A stretch of DNA of 64,000 nucleotides from the NCBI GenBank assembly GCA_016892645.1, contig JAFEMX010000004.1, positions 1 through 64,000 on the forward strand. The letters run 5' to 3'. Under the pieces are notes generated by a model, which saw nothing but the letters and a program-made list of their open reading frames with translations, ran no database searches and had not been told where the DNA came from. A program made the translations under genes and the position numbers. The DNA comes from Micrococcaceae bacterium RIT 802 (GTDB taxonomy: Bacteria; Actinomycetota; Actinomycetes; Actinomycetales; Micrococcaceae). Below, one piece after another: positions 29,647-37,879 of the stretch (the stretch's first letter is position 1; each line of letters opens with the position of its first letter).

Positions 29647-30912
29647 ATGAACGACATCAGCCCCATCGAGGACCCGGAAGCCGGCGTCTGGACCCAGGTC
29701 GCCGACGCGTCGGAGGTCCGGGCGCAGCCACGAACCGGCGAATCGTTCGCGCTCGCCGTCAAGGCGAACATCGCGGTGCGCGGCTTCCGCCGGTCGGCCG
29801 GGTGCCGTGGGCTGGACCTCGGTCCGGAGGCGGCCGATGCCCCCGTCGTGGCCGCCCTGCGGGAGGCAGGCGCCGTCGTCGTGGGCATCACGAACATGCA
29901 CGAACTCGCCTTCGGGATCACGTCCAACAATGCTGCGTTCGGCCCGGTGCGCCATCCCGCCGATCCCACCCGCGCGGCCGGCGGCTCCTCCGGTGGAAGT
30001 GCTGCAGCCGTCGCCCGCGGCGACGTGCCAGTGGCGCTGGGCACCGACACCGGGGGATCGGTGACGATCCCGGCCAGCCTCTGCGGCGTCGTCGGATTCC
30101 GGCCGAGTACCGGCCGCTGGCCCGGCGCTGGGCTGGTCGGCCTGTCGTGGACGCGGGACACCCCGGGCCTGTTCGCCCGCACCGTGTCGGACGTCGAACG
30201 CCTCGACACCGCCGTCGCTCCCGGGAACGACGGCGGTGTCCCCGCCTCCCGCCCTCGGCTCGGGATCCCCGCGGAGCTCGTCGAGGACTTGGATCCGGAG
30301 ACGGAGGCCGCCTTCGCGACGGCCCTGGACCGGTGCGGAGACGTGGTCGAGACCGTGGACATCGAGCTCGGCCGCGTGCTGGACCTGACACGCGTCGCGG
30401 AGATGGCGATCGTGCTGGGGGAGTCGCGCCGGTTGCTGGCCGACGTCGCCGCCCGTGCGCTCGGGCTGTCGCCCGAGGTGGCGTTTGAACGCCTGGTCGA
30501 ATCCGTCGCCAGTCCAGACGTGCGCGCCGTCCTCGAGGCCGAGCTGGCGCACCCCGTTACTGCGGAGGAGTACGCGAGGGCTCAGGGCGAGGTGGCCCGG
30601 GCGCGCACGCTGTACACGAACCTCCTGGCCGAGCACGATCTGGACGGCCTGGTCTTCCCCGGGACCCCGGCCCCGGCCCCGCTGCTCGGCCAGGACGATA
30701 CGGTCGAGCATCTCGGCGGGCCGGTCTCCACCTTCGGTCTCTACACGCGCAACACCGGCCAGGGGACCATGCTCGGGGCGCCGATGCTCACCCTGCCGGC
30801 GCCGGTTCCGGCAGGCGGTCTCCCCGTCGGGATCACGCTGCAGGGGGCTCGCTTCCGCGACCGCGCGCTACTGGCCCTGGGCCTGCGCCTCGAGGCGGTC
30901 CTGGCGCCATGA
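29647..30912 (+). CDS. Amidase-signature family amidase
   Basis: 421 residues. The Ser-cisSer-Lys triad is visible: Lys in FALAVKANIAVRG, Ser-rich motif AAGGSSGGSAAAVARGD, and LGTDTGGSVTIPASLCG with the nucleophile Ser. This is the amidase/AtzF/GatA-like family, hydrolysing C-N bonds in carboxylic amides or allophanate; length is close to allophanate hydrolase or plain amidases. ATG 29647 follows AGGAGG. Stands alone, so the substrate is not indicated. Confidence 0.88.
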   Translation: MNDISPIEDPEAGVWTQVADASEVRAQPRTGESFALAVKANIAVRGFRRSAGCRGLDLGPEAADAPVVAALREAGAVVVGITNMHELAFGITSNNAAFGPVRHPADPTRAAGGSSGGSAAAVARGDVPVALGTDTGGSVTIPASLCGVVGFRPSTGRWPGAGLVGLSWTRDTPGLFARTVSDVERLDTAVAPGNDGGVPASRPRLGIPAELVEDLDPETEAAFATALDRCGDVVETVDIELGRVLDLTRVAEMAIVLGESRRLLADVAARALGLSPEVAFERLVESVASPDVRAVLEAELAHPVTAEEYARAQGEVARARTLYTNLLAEHDLDGLVFPGTPAPAPLLGQDDTVEHLGGPVSTFGLYTRNTGQGTMLGAPMLTLPAPVPAGGLPVGITLQGARFRDRALLALGLRLEAVLAP

Positions 30913-30937
30913 GATGGACTGCCCCATCGATGATGCG

Positions 30938-30966
30938 TTGTGATGCGATAGGTCGGAACGTATCAT
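30938..30966 (+). promoter_or_regulatory. Promoter of RES toxin-antitoxin module
   Basis: TTGTGA (30938-30943) and TATCAT (30961-30966) are separated by 17 bases. TGATGCG occurs twice (30931-30937 and 30941-30947), one helical turn apart, overlapping the -35 box, a possible antitoxin site. The predicted start lies at the ATG 30974, suggesting a leaderless message. Confidence 0.5.
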
Positions 30967-30973
30967 GTGGTAT

Positions 30974-31585
30974 ATGGACGCCACAGGTATCGAAAACGGC
31001 ATGGAAGTCGTTCGCGAGCGTATCTCGCGGGCGCTAGCGCAGCGCCACTTCTCGATTTCCGCCGACGTCGTTCTCGACGTTCTGGACGAAGCAGTCGGTG
31101 TATCGGAGACGCTCACTGCCGGGGAGCAGGAGTTCCTGATGGAGCACGCTGGGGCCAAGAAAGAGGACTTCATGCCGGAGGCAGGACACCTCACCAGACT
31201 GGAGATCACGCAACGCCAAACAGAGGCCGCGGGGCAGATCCGGAGCAGGGCGTTGACGACCTCAGAAGTAGCTCGTCTACTGGGCCGAGCGCCATCGAAT
31301 GTACGTCGTTCACTGTCGACCGGCAATCTCTATAGTGTGGGATCCGCGTCGACGAGCAGGGAGCGGTTGTTCCCGGAATGGCAGTTCACGCAGGACGGAC
31401 GTATTATTCCTGGACTTCGGCAGGTCTTGGAGGCCCTTCCGGATGACTACCACCCGCTCGATGTCGAGGGCTTCATGGTTACTCCGCAAGAGAGCCTGCG
31501 GGGACGTTCCCCGGCTGCGTGGTTGTCCGGAAATGGGGATGTGGAAACGGTGGTCAGCATCGCCGACGAGCAGGGCTGGGTGTGA
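30974..31585 (+). CDS. Xre/MbcA-like antitoxin of RES module
   Basis: 203 residues. Central helix-turn-helix-like segment LTTSEVARLLGRAPSNVRRS, and a C-terminal part (GFMVTPQESLRGRSPAAWLSG) like the DUF2384/ParS region that blocks RES toxins. It overlaps the toxin start by GTGA. Should bind its promoter and neutralise the toxin. An ATG at 30965 is in frame but overlaps the -10 box. Confidence 0.7.
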   Translation: MDATGIENGMEVVRERISRALAQRHFSISADVVLDVLDEAVGVSETLTAGEQEFLMEHAGAKKEDFMPEAGHLTRLEITQRQTEAAGQIRSRALTTSEVARLLGRAPSNVRRSLSTGNLYSVGSASTSRERLFPEWQFTQDGRIIPGLRQVLEALPDDYHPLDVEGFMVTPQESLRGRSPAAWLSGNGDVETVVSIADEQGWV

Positions 31586-32205
31586 CGGCCAAGAATCCGC
31601 GTGGACCGGATCGGCCCTTGACGTTGGACGTGGCAGATATCCACCGGTACTCAGGACCACTCTGGCGGATTCACCGCTCGGTCGGGACCCACAGGATGGA
31701 TTGGAACGGACTGCGCGAGTTTGGACCGCTTCCGCAGTTTCGGTGGGAACCGCACCCCATGCCGATGCAGAATCACCCAGGGGTGGGCGTTTCCTACACA
31801 GCCGCCAACTACACCACGGCTTTCGCCGAGGTGTTTCAAGAACGCCGCGCCATTACCCTGACCGGACAGCACGTGTTGACCGCTTGGTTGCCGTCGCGGA
31901 CTGTGGAATTGCTCGATCTCAGCGGTAACTATTGGGCGCTGCATCACGGTGCGTCCGCTTCATTGCCGGGGGCACCGAAAAGCACCTGTCGAAACTGGGC
32001 AGCATCCATTTGTGCCGAATGGGGAAGCCAGATCGACGGACTGTACGTCCCGTCGACCGTGACTGGCGATCCGGTGGTCGTGTTGTTCGCGCGGGCGGCC
32101 ACCGCCTTTCCCATGGCTCCAGGCTTCTCGCGTCCATTGACGCATGTTTCCGTTGAGAATTTGGCGCTCAAGGCCGCGGACACATTGAGGTGGCCAATTC
32201 GCTGA
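31582..32205 (+). CDS. RES-domain toxin
   Basis: 207 residues from a GTG overlapping the antitoxin stop. Pattern fits RES toxins: an early Arg (WRIHRSVGTHRMDWN), then VSYTAANYTTAFAEVFQER with the conserved Tyr/Glu region, and a later Ser/Gly portion. Characterised RES toxins (MbcT, ParT-like) degrade or modify NAD+ or ADP-ribosylate targets. Here it forms a two-gene type II module. Ends before a strong hairpin terminator. Confidence 0.72.
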   Translation: MTAKNPRGPDRPLTLDVADIHRYSGPLWRIHRSVGTHRMDWNGLREFGPLPQFRWEPHPMPMQNHPGVGVSYTAANYTTAFAEVFQERRAITLTGQHVLTAWLPSRTVELLDLSGNYWALHHGASASLPGAPKSTCRNWAASICAEWGSQIDGLYVPSTVTGDPVVVLFARAATAFPMAPGFSRPLTHVSVENLALKAADTLRWPIR

Positions 32206-32245
32206 AACGGTGGCTCGGATCAGAGGCTGCTTTGACCTGAAGATG

Positions 32246-32273
32246 AAGGCCGCCCGGAAAACCGGGCGGCCTT
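32246..32273. terminator. Bidirectional hairpin terminator
   Basis: AAGGCCGCCCGG (32246-32257), loop AAAA, CCGGGCGGCCTT (32262-32273): a perfect 12-bp stem, flanked by A/T on each arm. It separates the plus-strand RES gene from the minus-strand hydrolase gene. Confidence 0.85.
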
Positions 32274-32296
32274 CGGCGTTGGGATTCGTCCCGGGC

Positions 32297-33175
32297 TCAG
32301 CCGTTGATGAACTCCACGGCGGCCTGCTTGTAGGCCCGCGAGGTCACCGCGTTGGCGTGCGTGCGGGCCGGGAGGATCAGCTCGCGGACGTGCTCGTCGG
32401 ATCCCTGGTGTCCGCGCGCCAGTTCCAGCAGCGTCGGCAGCGTCCCGGCCAGGTCGTCGCGTTCACCGGCGACCAGCAGGATCGGCATCGAGGGCACGGC
32501 CTCCTCGGGGGCGAACGGTTCCGTCTTGATCGCCTCGACCATCGACAGCAGGGAGAACATGTTGTTCGTCGGCACCAGCTGCGCCATCCGCACCAGTTCG
32601 GCAGTCGTCGGGTCGGCGATGGCGGCACCGCCGGAGAGCTGCGCCTGCGCGGCTTCGAGGTCGAAGGTGGCCAGCGGGTCGATGCTCGCCGGACCGCCGA
32701 GGACCACCCGGTGCACCAGCTGGGGCTGCGTGCCGGCGAATTCCCAGGCCAGTCGGGAGCCCAGGGAGTAGCCGAGCACGTCAACGCCCGACGTCGCATC
32801 GCCGTCGGCGAGCGGGCGCACATGGTTATCCTGCAGGATCTGCAGCAGCTCGGCGCGGATCCGACTCGGCGTGTAGGCGTCCAGGTCCTCCGGCGCGGGG
32901 CTCAGCCCGTGACCAGGGAGGTCGACGGCGATGACCTTCCGACCGGCGTCGTGCAGGGCGGTGATCCACCCGGTGGACACCCAGTTCAGCTCCGTGGAGG
33001 AGGCGAACCCGTGGATGAGCAGCACCGGGCGGGCGCCACCGTCGTTCCCTGCGGAGAAGACCCGCACGGCGAGTGAGTTGTCGGTGCCCTCGACGCGGTG
33101 TTCGGCCGCGTGGCGCGCGGTCTCGACGATTCCGGTTCCGGTGGCTGCACCGGTGGTGCCCTCCTGCCCGGCCAC
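32297..33175 (-). CDS. Alpha/beta hydrolase in 2-oxoacid dehydrogenase operon
   Basis: 292 residues; HGFASSTELNW oxyanion region, nucleophile Ser in LGYSLGSRLAWE, acid Asp in VAGERDDLAG and His in PARTHANAV, so the triad looks complete. In acetoin dehydrogenases an alpha/beta hydrolase is fused behind the lipoyl domain of the E2 protein; here it is separate and starts (GTG) three bases after the lipoyl protein ends. This suggests a split E2-like component. No acyltransferase (E2 core) domain is encoded next to it. Confidence 0.8.
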   Translation of the reverse strand: MAGQEGTTGAATGTGIVETARHAAEHRVEGTDNSLAVRVFSAGNDGGARPVLLIHGFASSTELNWVSTGWITALHDAGRKVIAVDLPGHGLSPAPEDLDAYTPSRIRAELLQILQDNHVRPLADGDATSGVDVLGYSLGSRLAWEFAGTQPQLVHRVVLGGPASIDPLATFDLEAAQAQLSGGAAIADPTTAELVRMAQLVPTNNMFSLLSMVEAIKTEPFAPEEAVPSMPILLVAGERDDLAGTLPTLLELARGHQGSDEHVRELILPARTHANAVTSRAYKQAAVEFING

Positions 33176-33178
33176 GGG

Positions 33179-33508
33179 CTAGTCCTCGTCCAGGTTGGCG
33201 CTCAGGCGCACGCGGCGCTTCGGGGCGGTGTCCTGCGGCACGGTGCCGACGATCCCGGCGCTGTCGTCGGCGACCTCGAAGACGATCAGCTCGTCGCCCA
33301 CGTTGATGGTCTCGCCCGGTTCGCCGTTCACGCGCAGCACCTTGCCGGCCTGCGGGGAGGGCAGCTCGAGCGAGCTCTTGGTGGTCTCGACCTCGACGAG
33401 CGGCTGGTTGCGCTCGACCTGGTCGCCGACGGCGACGAGCCATTCGAGCACGGTGGCCTCGATCAGGCCCTCGCCGAGATCGGGAAGGGGGAAGGACAAT
33501 TCAGCCAC
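33179..33508 (-). CDS. Lipoyl-domain protein (E2-like)
   Basis: 109 residues. Biotinyl/lipoyl domain with the lipoyl Lys in EVETTKSSLELPSP. GTG at 33508 is preceded by TTGGAGTACC; the start overlaps the E1-beta stop by 8 bases. The C-terminal tail after the domain (APKRRVRLSANLDED) is short, and no peripheral-subunit or catalytic domain follows. Carries the swinging lipoamide between E1 and the acyl acceptor step. Confidence 0.85.
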   Translation of the reverse strand: MAELSFPLPDLGEGLIEATVLEWLVAVGDQVERNQPLVEVETTKSSLELPSPQAGKVLRVNGEPGETINVGDELIVFEVADDSAGIVGTVPQDTAPKRRVRLSANLDED

Positions 33509-34568
33509 GTTGGTACTCCAATACTCGTTGAATCCCATACAGAATGCGGTCGATGTTCGGCAGGTACTCTGCCTCGAGGCTACCGGAGGGGAACGGCACA
33601 TCGAAGCCCGTCACCCGCTCGACCGGTGCCTTCAGCGTGCCGAAGCAGGCCTCGGTGATGGTCTGGGCCACCTCGGCGCCCAGGCCGGCGGAGCGCGGTG
33701 CCTCATGCACGACGACGGCGCGGCGCGTCTTGGACACGGACGCCGCCAAACCGGCGGCATCGATCGGCTTGAGCCAGCGCAGGTCCAGCACCTCGACGTC
33801 GATGCCGTCCTCGGCGGCCAGCTCGGCCACCTGCAGGCAGCGGGCGACCATGCCGCCCCACGCGACCAGGGTCAGGTGCCTGCCGGGGCGTACGACGACG
33901 GAGCCCTCCAGGGTGCCCGGGTCATCGAAGTCGACGGTGTCCTTCTGCCAGTAGCGGGACTTCGGCTCCATGAAGACGACCGGGTCAGGGCGCGTCGCGG
34001 CGTGGCGCATCAGGTGGTACGCCTGGTGCGGGCTGGACGGGGAGACGACCTTCAGCCCGGCGACGTGGGCGAAGATGTACTCCAGCGACTCGGAGTGCAG
34101 CTCGGGGGACTGGATGCCGCCGAAGCTGGGGATGCGCAGGGTGATCGGCATCGGCAGGGCGCCACGGGTGCGGAAGTTCATCCGCGCCATCTGGGTGACG
34201 ATCTGGTTGATCGCCGGATAGGTGAAGCCGTCGAACTGCACCTCGGGGATCGGGTGGTAACCGGCCATGGCCAGGCCGACCGACATGCCCAGGATGCCGG
34301 ATTCGGCCAGCGGGGTGTCGAAGACCCGCTCGGCGCCGAAGCGCTTCTGCAGCCCGTCGGTGATGCGGAAGACGCCGCCGAGCTGGCCGACGTCCTCGCC
34401 GAGCACCAGGGCGCGGGGGTTCTCCGCCAGCACGTCGGCCAGGGCCGCGTTGATGGCCTTGTTCATCGACAGCGTCTCGCTGCCGGTGCGGGTCACGGTG
34501 TCCATGGCGTCCTCGCTGGCCGGGGCGGCGTGTCCCGTGGGTTCGATGGTTGCGCTCAGGTTAGACAT
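33501..34568 (-). CDS. 2-oxoacid dehydrogenase E1 component, beta subunit
   Basis: 355 residues, transketolase-like pyrimidine domain. Family motifs: NKAINAALADVLAENPRA, VLGEDVGQLGGVFRIT, FDTPLAESGILGMSVGLAMAG is here partly quoted as ERVFDTPLAESGILG, and FDGFTYPAINQIVTQMA. Pairs with the alpha subunit to decarboxylate a 2-oxoacid (branched-chain or pyruvate/acetoin) with thiamine diphosphate. The start overlaps the alpha-subunit stop by 8 bases. Substrate not fixed by sequence; the Lrp regulator next door recalls BkdR control of branched-chain dehydrogenases. Confidence 0.9.
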   Translation of the reverse strand: MSNLSATIEPTGHAAPASEDAMDTVTRTGSETLSMNKAINAALADVLAENPRALVLGEDVGQLGGVFRITDGLQKRFGAERVFDTPLAESGILGMSVGLAMAGYHPIPEVQFDGFTYPAINQIVTQMARMNFRTRGALPMPITLRIPSFGGIQSPELHSESLEYIFAHVAGLKVVSPSSPHQAYHLMRHAATRPDPVVFMEPKSRYWQKDTVDFDDPGTLEGSVVVRPGRHLTLVAWGGMVARCLQVAELAAEDGIDVEVLDLRWLKPIDAAGLAASVSKTRRAVVVHEAPRSAGLGAEVAQTITEACFGTLKAPVERVTGFDVPFPSGSLEAEYLPNIDRILYGIQRVLEYQRG

Positions 34569-35616
34569 GCTCGGACTCCTCCCGCCACTGCGTGGCCTGC
34601 TGCTTCAGTGCCTCGGTCTGCTCCTGGTAGACGTACTCGAACATCTCGGCTCCCGGACGCGGGCCCTGGGCCTGGACTGCCAGGCGGGTGGCCTCCTCGA
34701 AGTCGGCTGCCTCGGCCTGGATGGCCGTGACGGCGTCGGCGTCCAGCGTGCCGTCGGCCAGCAGACGGTCGCGCAGGGACTCGATGGGATCGGCCCCGGC
34801 GTCGCGGCGCTCGTCCTCGAGCGTGCGGTAGCGCCCTGGATCGTCCGAGGTGGAGTGCGGTCCGCGGCGGTAGGTCATGGCCTCGACGATGGCCGGCCCC
34901 TTTCCGGAACGGGCGTGCTCGACGGCGGCACGGGTCCCGCGGACCACCGCCTCGACGTCGTTGCCGTCCAGTTTGATGGCGGGGATGCCGTAGCCGGCGC
35001 CGCGGGCGGCGACGGAGCCGCCGGCGACCTGCTGTTCGGTGGGCACGGAGATGGCCCAGCCGTTGTTCTGCACGAAGAAGACGACCGGGGTCTTGAAGAT
35101 GCCGGCGAAGTTCATGGCCTCGTGGATGTCGCCTTGGGAGGAGGCGCCGTCGCCGAGGAAGATCAGCGCGGTCGGCAGGTCGGTTTCGGGGCGTCCCTCG
35201 CGGATGGCGTCGAGCCGTTGGCCGTGGCCCCAGCCGACGGCGTGCAGCGCCGAGCCGGCGATGACGGTCTGGATCGGAGTGAACCGGTACTTGGTGGCGT
35301 CGTAGAGGCCGCCGTTCCAGGTGGCCTTGTGGGTGGCCATGAATTCGGGCATGTCCACGCCGGCGGCCAGCGCCGCACCCATTTCCCGGTACGTCGGGAA
35401 GACGAAGTCGCGGCCCGTGTCCATCGCGCGGACGCTGCCGACCTGGGCGGCCTCCTGCCCCTGCATGGGGGCGTAGCCGGGCAGGATGCCCTGGCGCTGC
35501 CAGGCGATGGCGGAGGTATCCAGGTGGCGGACCTTCGTCATGAGTCGGTACAACTCGACCAGCTCGTCGGCGGGCAGCGCCGTCGAGTGTGGCTCAAGCC
35601 GTGGTGCTTCGGTCAT
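34561..35616 (-). CDS. 2-oxoacid dehydrogenase E1 component, alpha subunit
   Basis: 351 residues. Thiamine diphosphate motif runs from GDGASSQGDIHEAMNFAG to VQNNGWAISVPT; the phosphorylation-loop-like YRRGPHSTSDDP is present. The ATG at 35616 is preceded by GGGAG and is where homology begins (TEAPRLEP); upstream in-frame codons are not used. First gene of the E1alpha-E1beta-lipoyl-hydrolase operon. No E3 or full E2 gene nearby, so those are presumably elsewhere. Confidence 0.9.
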   Translation of the reverse strand: MTEAPRLEPHSTALPADELVELYRLMTKVRHLDTSAIAWQRQGILPGYAPMQGQEAAQVGSVRAMDTGRDFVFPTYREMGAALAAGVDMPEFMATHKATWNGGLYDATKYRFTPIQTVIAGSALHAVGWGHGQRLDAIREGRPETDLPTALIFLGDGASSQGDIHEAMNFAGIFKTPVVFFVQNNGWAISVPTEQQVAGGSVAARGAGYGIPAIKLDGNDVEAVVRGTRAAVEHARSGKGPAIVEAMTYRRGPHSTSDDPGRYRTLEDERRDAGADPIESLRDRLLADGTLDADAVTAIQAEAADFEEATRLAVQAQGPRPGAEMFEYVYQEQTEALKQQATQWREESEHV

Positions 35617-35772
35617 GTTCGGCTCCCGGTAGTTGCGGATGGATCGTCTGGATGTGACGGTAGTTACCCGCCGGCACCTGCGCAATCTACCGATGAAAGG
35701 TGCCGCAATCTGCACATTGTGCCTATGGTGAACGACAGAACACCATACAAACTGCAAAGCATTGAGGATGGC

Positions 35773-36246
35773 ATGAAAATCGACGAGTTGGACGCCAAGA
35801 TCCTGGACGAGTTCTCCTCGGACCCTCGGATGTCCGTGCTGGAGGCGTCGCGGGTTCTCGGTGTGGCTCGGGCAACCGTGCAGTCACGTTTGGACAAGAT
35901 GACGCGTGAGGGCGTGGTGACCGGTTGGGGGCCACATCTGTCGGCCGAGGGGCTGGGCTATCCGGTGCGGGCCTACTGTGCGTTGGTCATCGACCAGGAT
36001 GCCGGGCACGACGGCGTCGCAGCCGCGCTGTCGGAGGTGCCGGAGGTGCTCGAGCTGCATACGGTGTCGGGGGAGAGCGACTTGATGGCGTGCGTCGTGG
36101 CCAAGTCCAACGATGATCTGCAACGGGTGCTGGACGCCGTCATCGCGACCCGGACCGTGCTGCGGACGTCATCGCTGGTGGTGCTGAACTCGCCGATTCC
36201 GCTGCGGTTGCTGCCGTTGGCGCGGGCGGCTGCGCAGGGAAAATGA
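35773..36246 (+). CDS. Lrp/AsnC family regulator
   Basis: 157 residues. N-terminal winged HTH (IDELDAKILDEFSSDPR, MSVLEASRVLGVARATVQSR) and a C-terminal RAM ligand domain (ELHTVSGESDLMACVVAK). Divergent from the E1-alpha gene with about 155 bases between, the arrangement known for bkdR and bkd operons. The ATG at 35773 has GAGG upstream; ATG 35725 is in frame. Likely senses an amino acid and controls the operon. The intergenic GCAATCT occurs twice (around 35684 and 35706). Confidence 0.88.
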   Translation: MKIDELDAKILDEFSSDPRMSVLEASRVLGVARATVQSRLDKMTREGVVTGWGPHLSAEGLGYPVRAYCALVIDQDAGHDGVAAALSEVPEVLELHTVSGESDLMACVVAKSNDDLQRVLDAVIATRTVLRTSSLVVLNSPIPLRLLPLARAAAQGK

Positions 36247-36589
36247 GGGCCAGGAAAATGGGAGGCGTTGGGCGGCGGGGCGAACTCCTCGATCTCACGG
36301 GCGCGCAACCATGCGTCACAGGCGTGAGCGTTCCTGACGTCCTCTGCACCCAGACTTTGCCGGCGAAGCCATTGGGGCTTTGCTCGCCTCCGGCGAAGTC
36401 GACGGTCGGCCGTGTTGTGCTTCGCGGTGGGAAGGGCGCCGGTTCGTTCATCCGCCCTTCCCAGCGCACAGGAACCGCCCCGGGCCCAGCCGCGCGGTGG
36501 CAATTGCGGGACTGTCGGCGTGGCGTCGTGGACCAGGTCAGGATGTGTACGGTGGTTCCATCAGGATCACCCCCAAGCGAACCTGGCGG
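36247..36589. other. Intergenic stretch, nothing recognised
   Basis: About 340 bases after the Lrp gene. Frames are open on both strands because of high GC, but no start, motif or hairpin stood out. Confidence 0.4.
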
Positions 36590-36988
36590 GTGGCGAACCA
36601 GCTGACACGGGAGGCATCCATCCAGAAACTGAAAAGGCGCATCGGCATCGCGTCGACAGGACTGCTCCTGGCAGCAGCCACGGGAATAAGCGCAGCCCCC
36701 GCACAGGCAAGCCAGGCCGACGGCAACTACGCGACATGCCAGTCGGGCACCACGGCGGTGTACTGGACTGGTAAGGACCCGAGTGAATGCCAATCGGGGA
36801 CCTACACGCTCTATAAGGACGACCAGAGGGTCCTGCAGATGGAACCGACAAAGGACGGGTGGGCTGCCATGAAGAAGGAATACGCCGCCGCGCAGAAATG
36901 GTGCAGCGACAATGCACTGACCTGCACTGTCATCACCGGGGTCGGGATCGCGCTCGTCAACCCGCTCATCAGCGCCGCCACCAGCTAG
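36590..36988 (+). CDS. Small secreted hypothetical protein
   Basis: About 132 residues. A signal peptide is clear: KLKRRIGIASTGLLLAAATG, ending AAPAQA before SQADG. The mature part has four Cys and ends with a hydrophobic stretch (TVITGVGIALVNPLISAATS). Start is uncertain: GTG 36590 was taken, but GGGAGG at 36609-36614 could serve a rare ATC start at 36620. Family unknown. Followed after 13 bases by a small membrane protein. Confidence 0.65.
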   Translation: MANQLTREASIQKLKRRIGIASTGLLLAAATGISAAPAQASQADGNYATCQSGTTAVYWTGKDPSECQSGTYTLYKDDQRVLQMEPTKDGWAAMKKEYAAAQKWCSDNALTCTVITGVGIALVNPLISAATS

Positions 36989-37001
36989 AAGGGAAAGAGC
37001 C

Positions 37002-37190
37002 ATGACCCGAAAGGCCATCCAGTTTCTGGTCCCGCCCGTGCTGTTCGTCATCGCACAGTTCATTTACGCCGTGGTCCTCGATGGACCGGTGGGCCTCACC
37101 CAGCTGCTCGTCCTGGCAGCTATCATCCTTGCCGGCTCCGCAGTGGCCAATAGCCTGGTCAAACGCAGGGACCACCAGGCCGCGTCCTGA
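37002..37190 (+). CDS. Small membrane protein
   Basis: 62 residues with two hydrophobic segments (LVPPVLFVIAQFIYAVVL and QLLVLAAIILAGSAVA) and a basic tail (NSLVKRRDHQ). Ribosome-binding AAGGGAAAGAG precedes ATG 37002. Likely co-transcribed with the secreted protein upstream. Possible immunity or accessory role for that product, as in small secreted toxin/immunity pairs; only a suggestion. Confidence 0.65.
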   Translation: MTRKAIQFLVPPVLFVIAQFIYAVVLDGPVGLTQLLVLAAIILAGSAVANSLVKRRDHQAAS

Positions 37191-37376
37191 GGCCCGGGCA
37201 GCAGGAATGCGCGCGCACCGGATATGCAAAGTGCGCGGGCTTGTGTGTGGGGCCATCAGTTTCTCGTCCGTGCGTAGCCGGTCGTCGTACGCGTCAAAAG
37301 GCTTGAGGTGTGGTCCCATCCGTCCATGTCGCTTGAGTCGAACAGATAAGCCGGGGAGGCCGGCGGTGGGGTGGAC

Positions 37377-37775
37377 TCAGGAAGCGGGTTCGTAGCCGAT
37401 CAGCCAGTGCAGCCCGAAACGGTCGATGACCTGGCCGTCGGATGCGCCCCACGGCTTGGGAGCCAGCGGGTCCTCCACCCGGCCGCCGACGGCGAGCTGG
37501 TCGAACCATCCGTGGAGGACCTCCGGCTCGGCGGTACCCAGGAGCGAGAGCATCAGCCCCTCGAACTTGACGCTTTTCCCGCCCGGCGACGTATCCGAAC
37601 CGGCCACGGAGACGACGCCTTGAAGCTCACCGTGGGCGATGGCGTCCGGCGGTCCGCCGTTGCCGAACTCCTTGTTGGTGAACAGGGAGAGCTTCCCGCC
37701 GAAGACGTCGGCGTAGAAGCCGAGCGCTTCGCGGGCAGTTCCGGGGAAGCTGACGTAGATCATGGGAGAGGCCAT
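37377..37775 (-). CDS. VOC family protein (PhnB-like)
   Basis: 132 residues; pattern of SPMIYVSFPGTAREALGFYA, DVFGGKLSLFTNKEF and DRFGLHWLIGYEP matches the PhnB/3-demethylubiquinone-methyltransferase-like branch of the glyoxalase/VOC superfamily. Function of such stand-alone proteins is mostly unknown. ATG 37775 is chosen for the family N-terminus; ATG 37784 is close by. Divergent from the MFS gene. Confidence 0.85.
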   Translation of the reverse strand: MASPMIYVSFPGTAREALGFYADVFGGKLSLFTNKEFGNGGPPDAIAHGELQGVVSVAGSDTSPGGKSVKFEGLMLSLLGTAEPEVLHGWFDQLAVGGRVEDPLAPKPWGASDGQVIDRFGLHWLIGYEPAS

Positions 37776-37879
37776 GACGCTGAGCATACAGAGCAGGAGC
37801 ATTGCTGGATACTGTCGGGACGTGCATTGCCGAGGTGCACCAGCCCGCGCGAAAATGCCCGTGGACTACGCTCGGAATC

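Noticed and set aside
34267-35772. Plus-strand extension of the Lrp gene
   Set aside because: It is the antisense shadow of E1alpha/E1beta; Lrp homology and a ribosome-binding site start at 35773.
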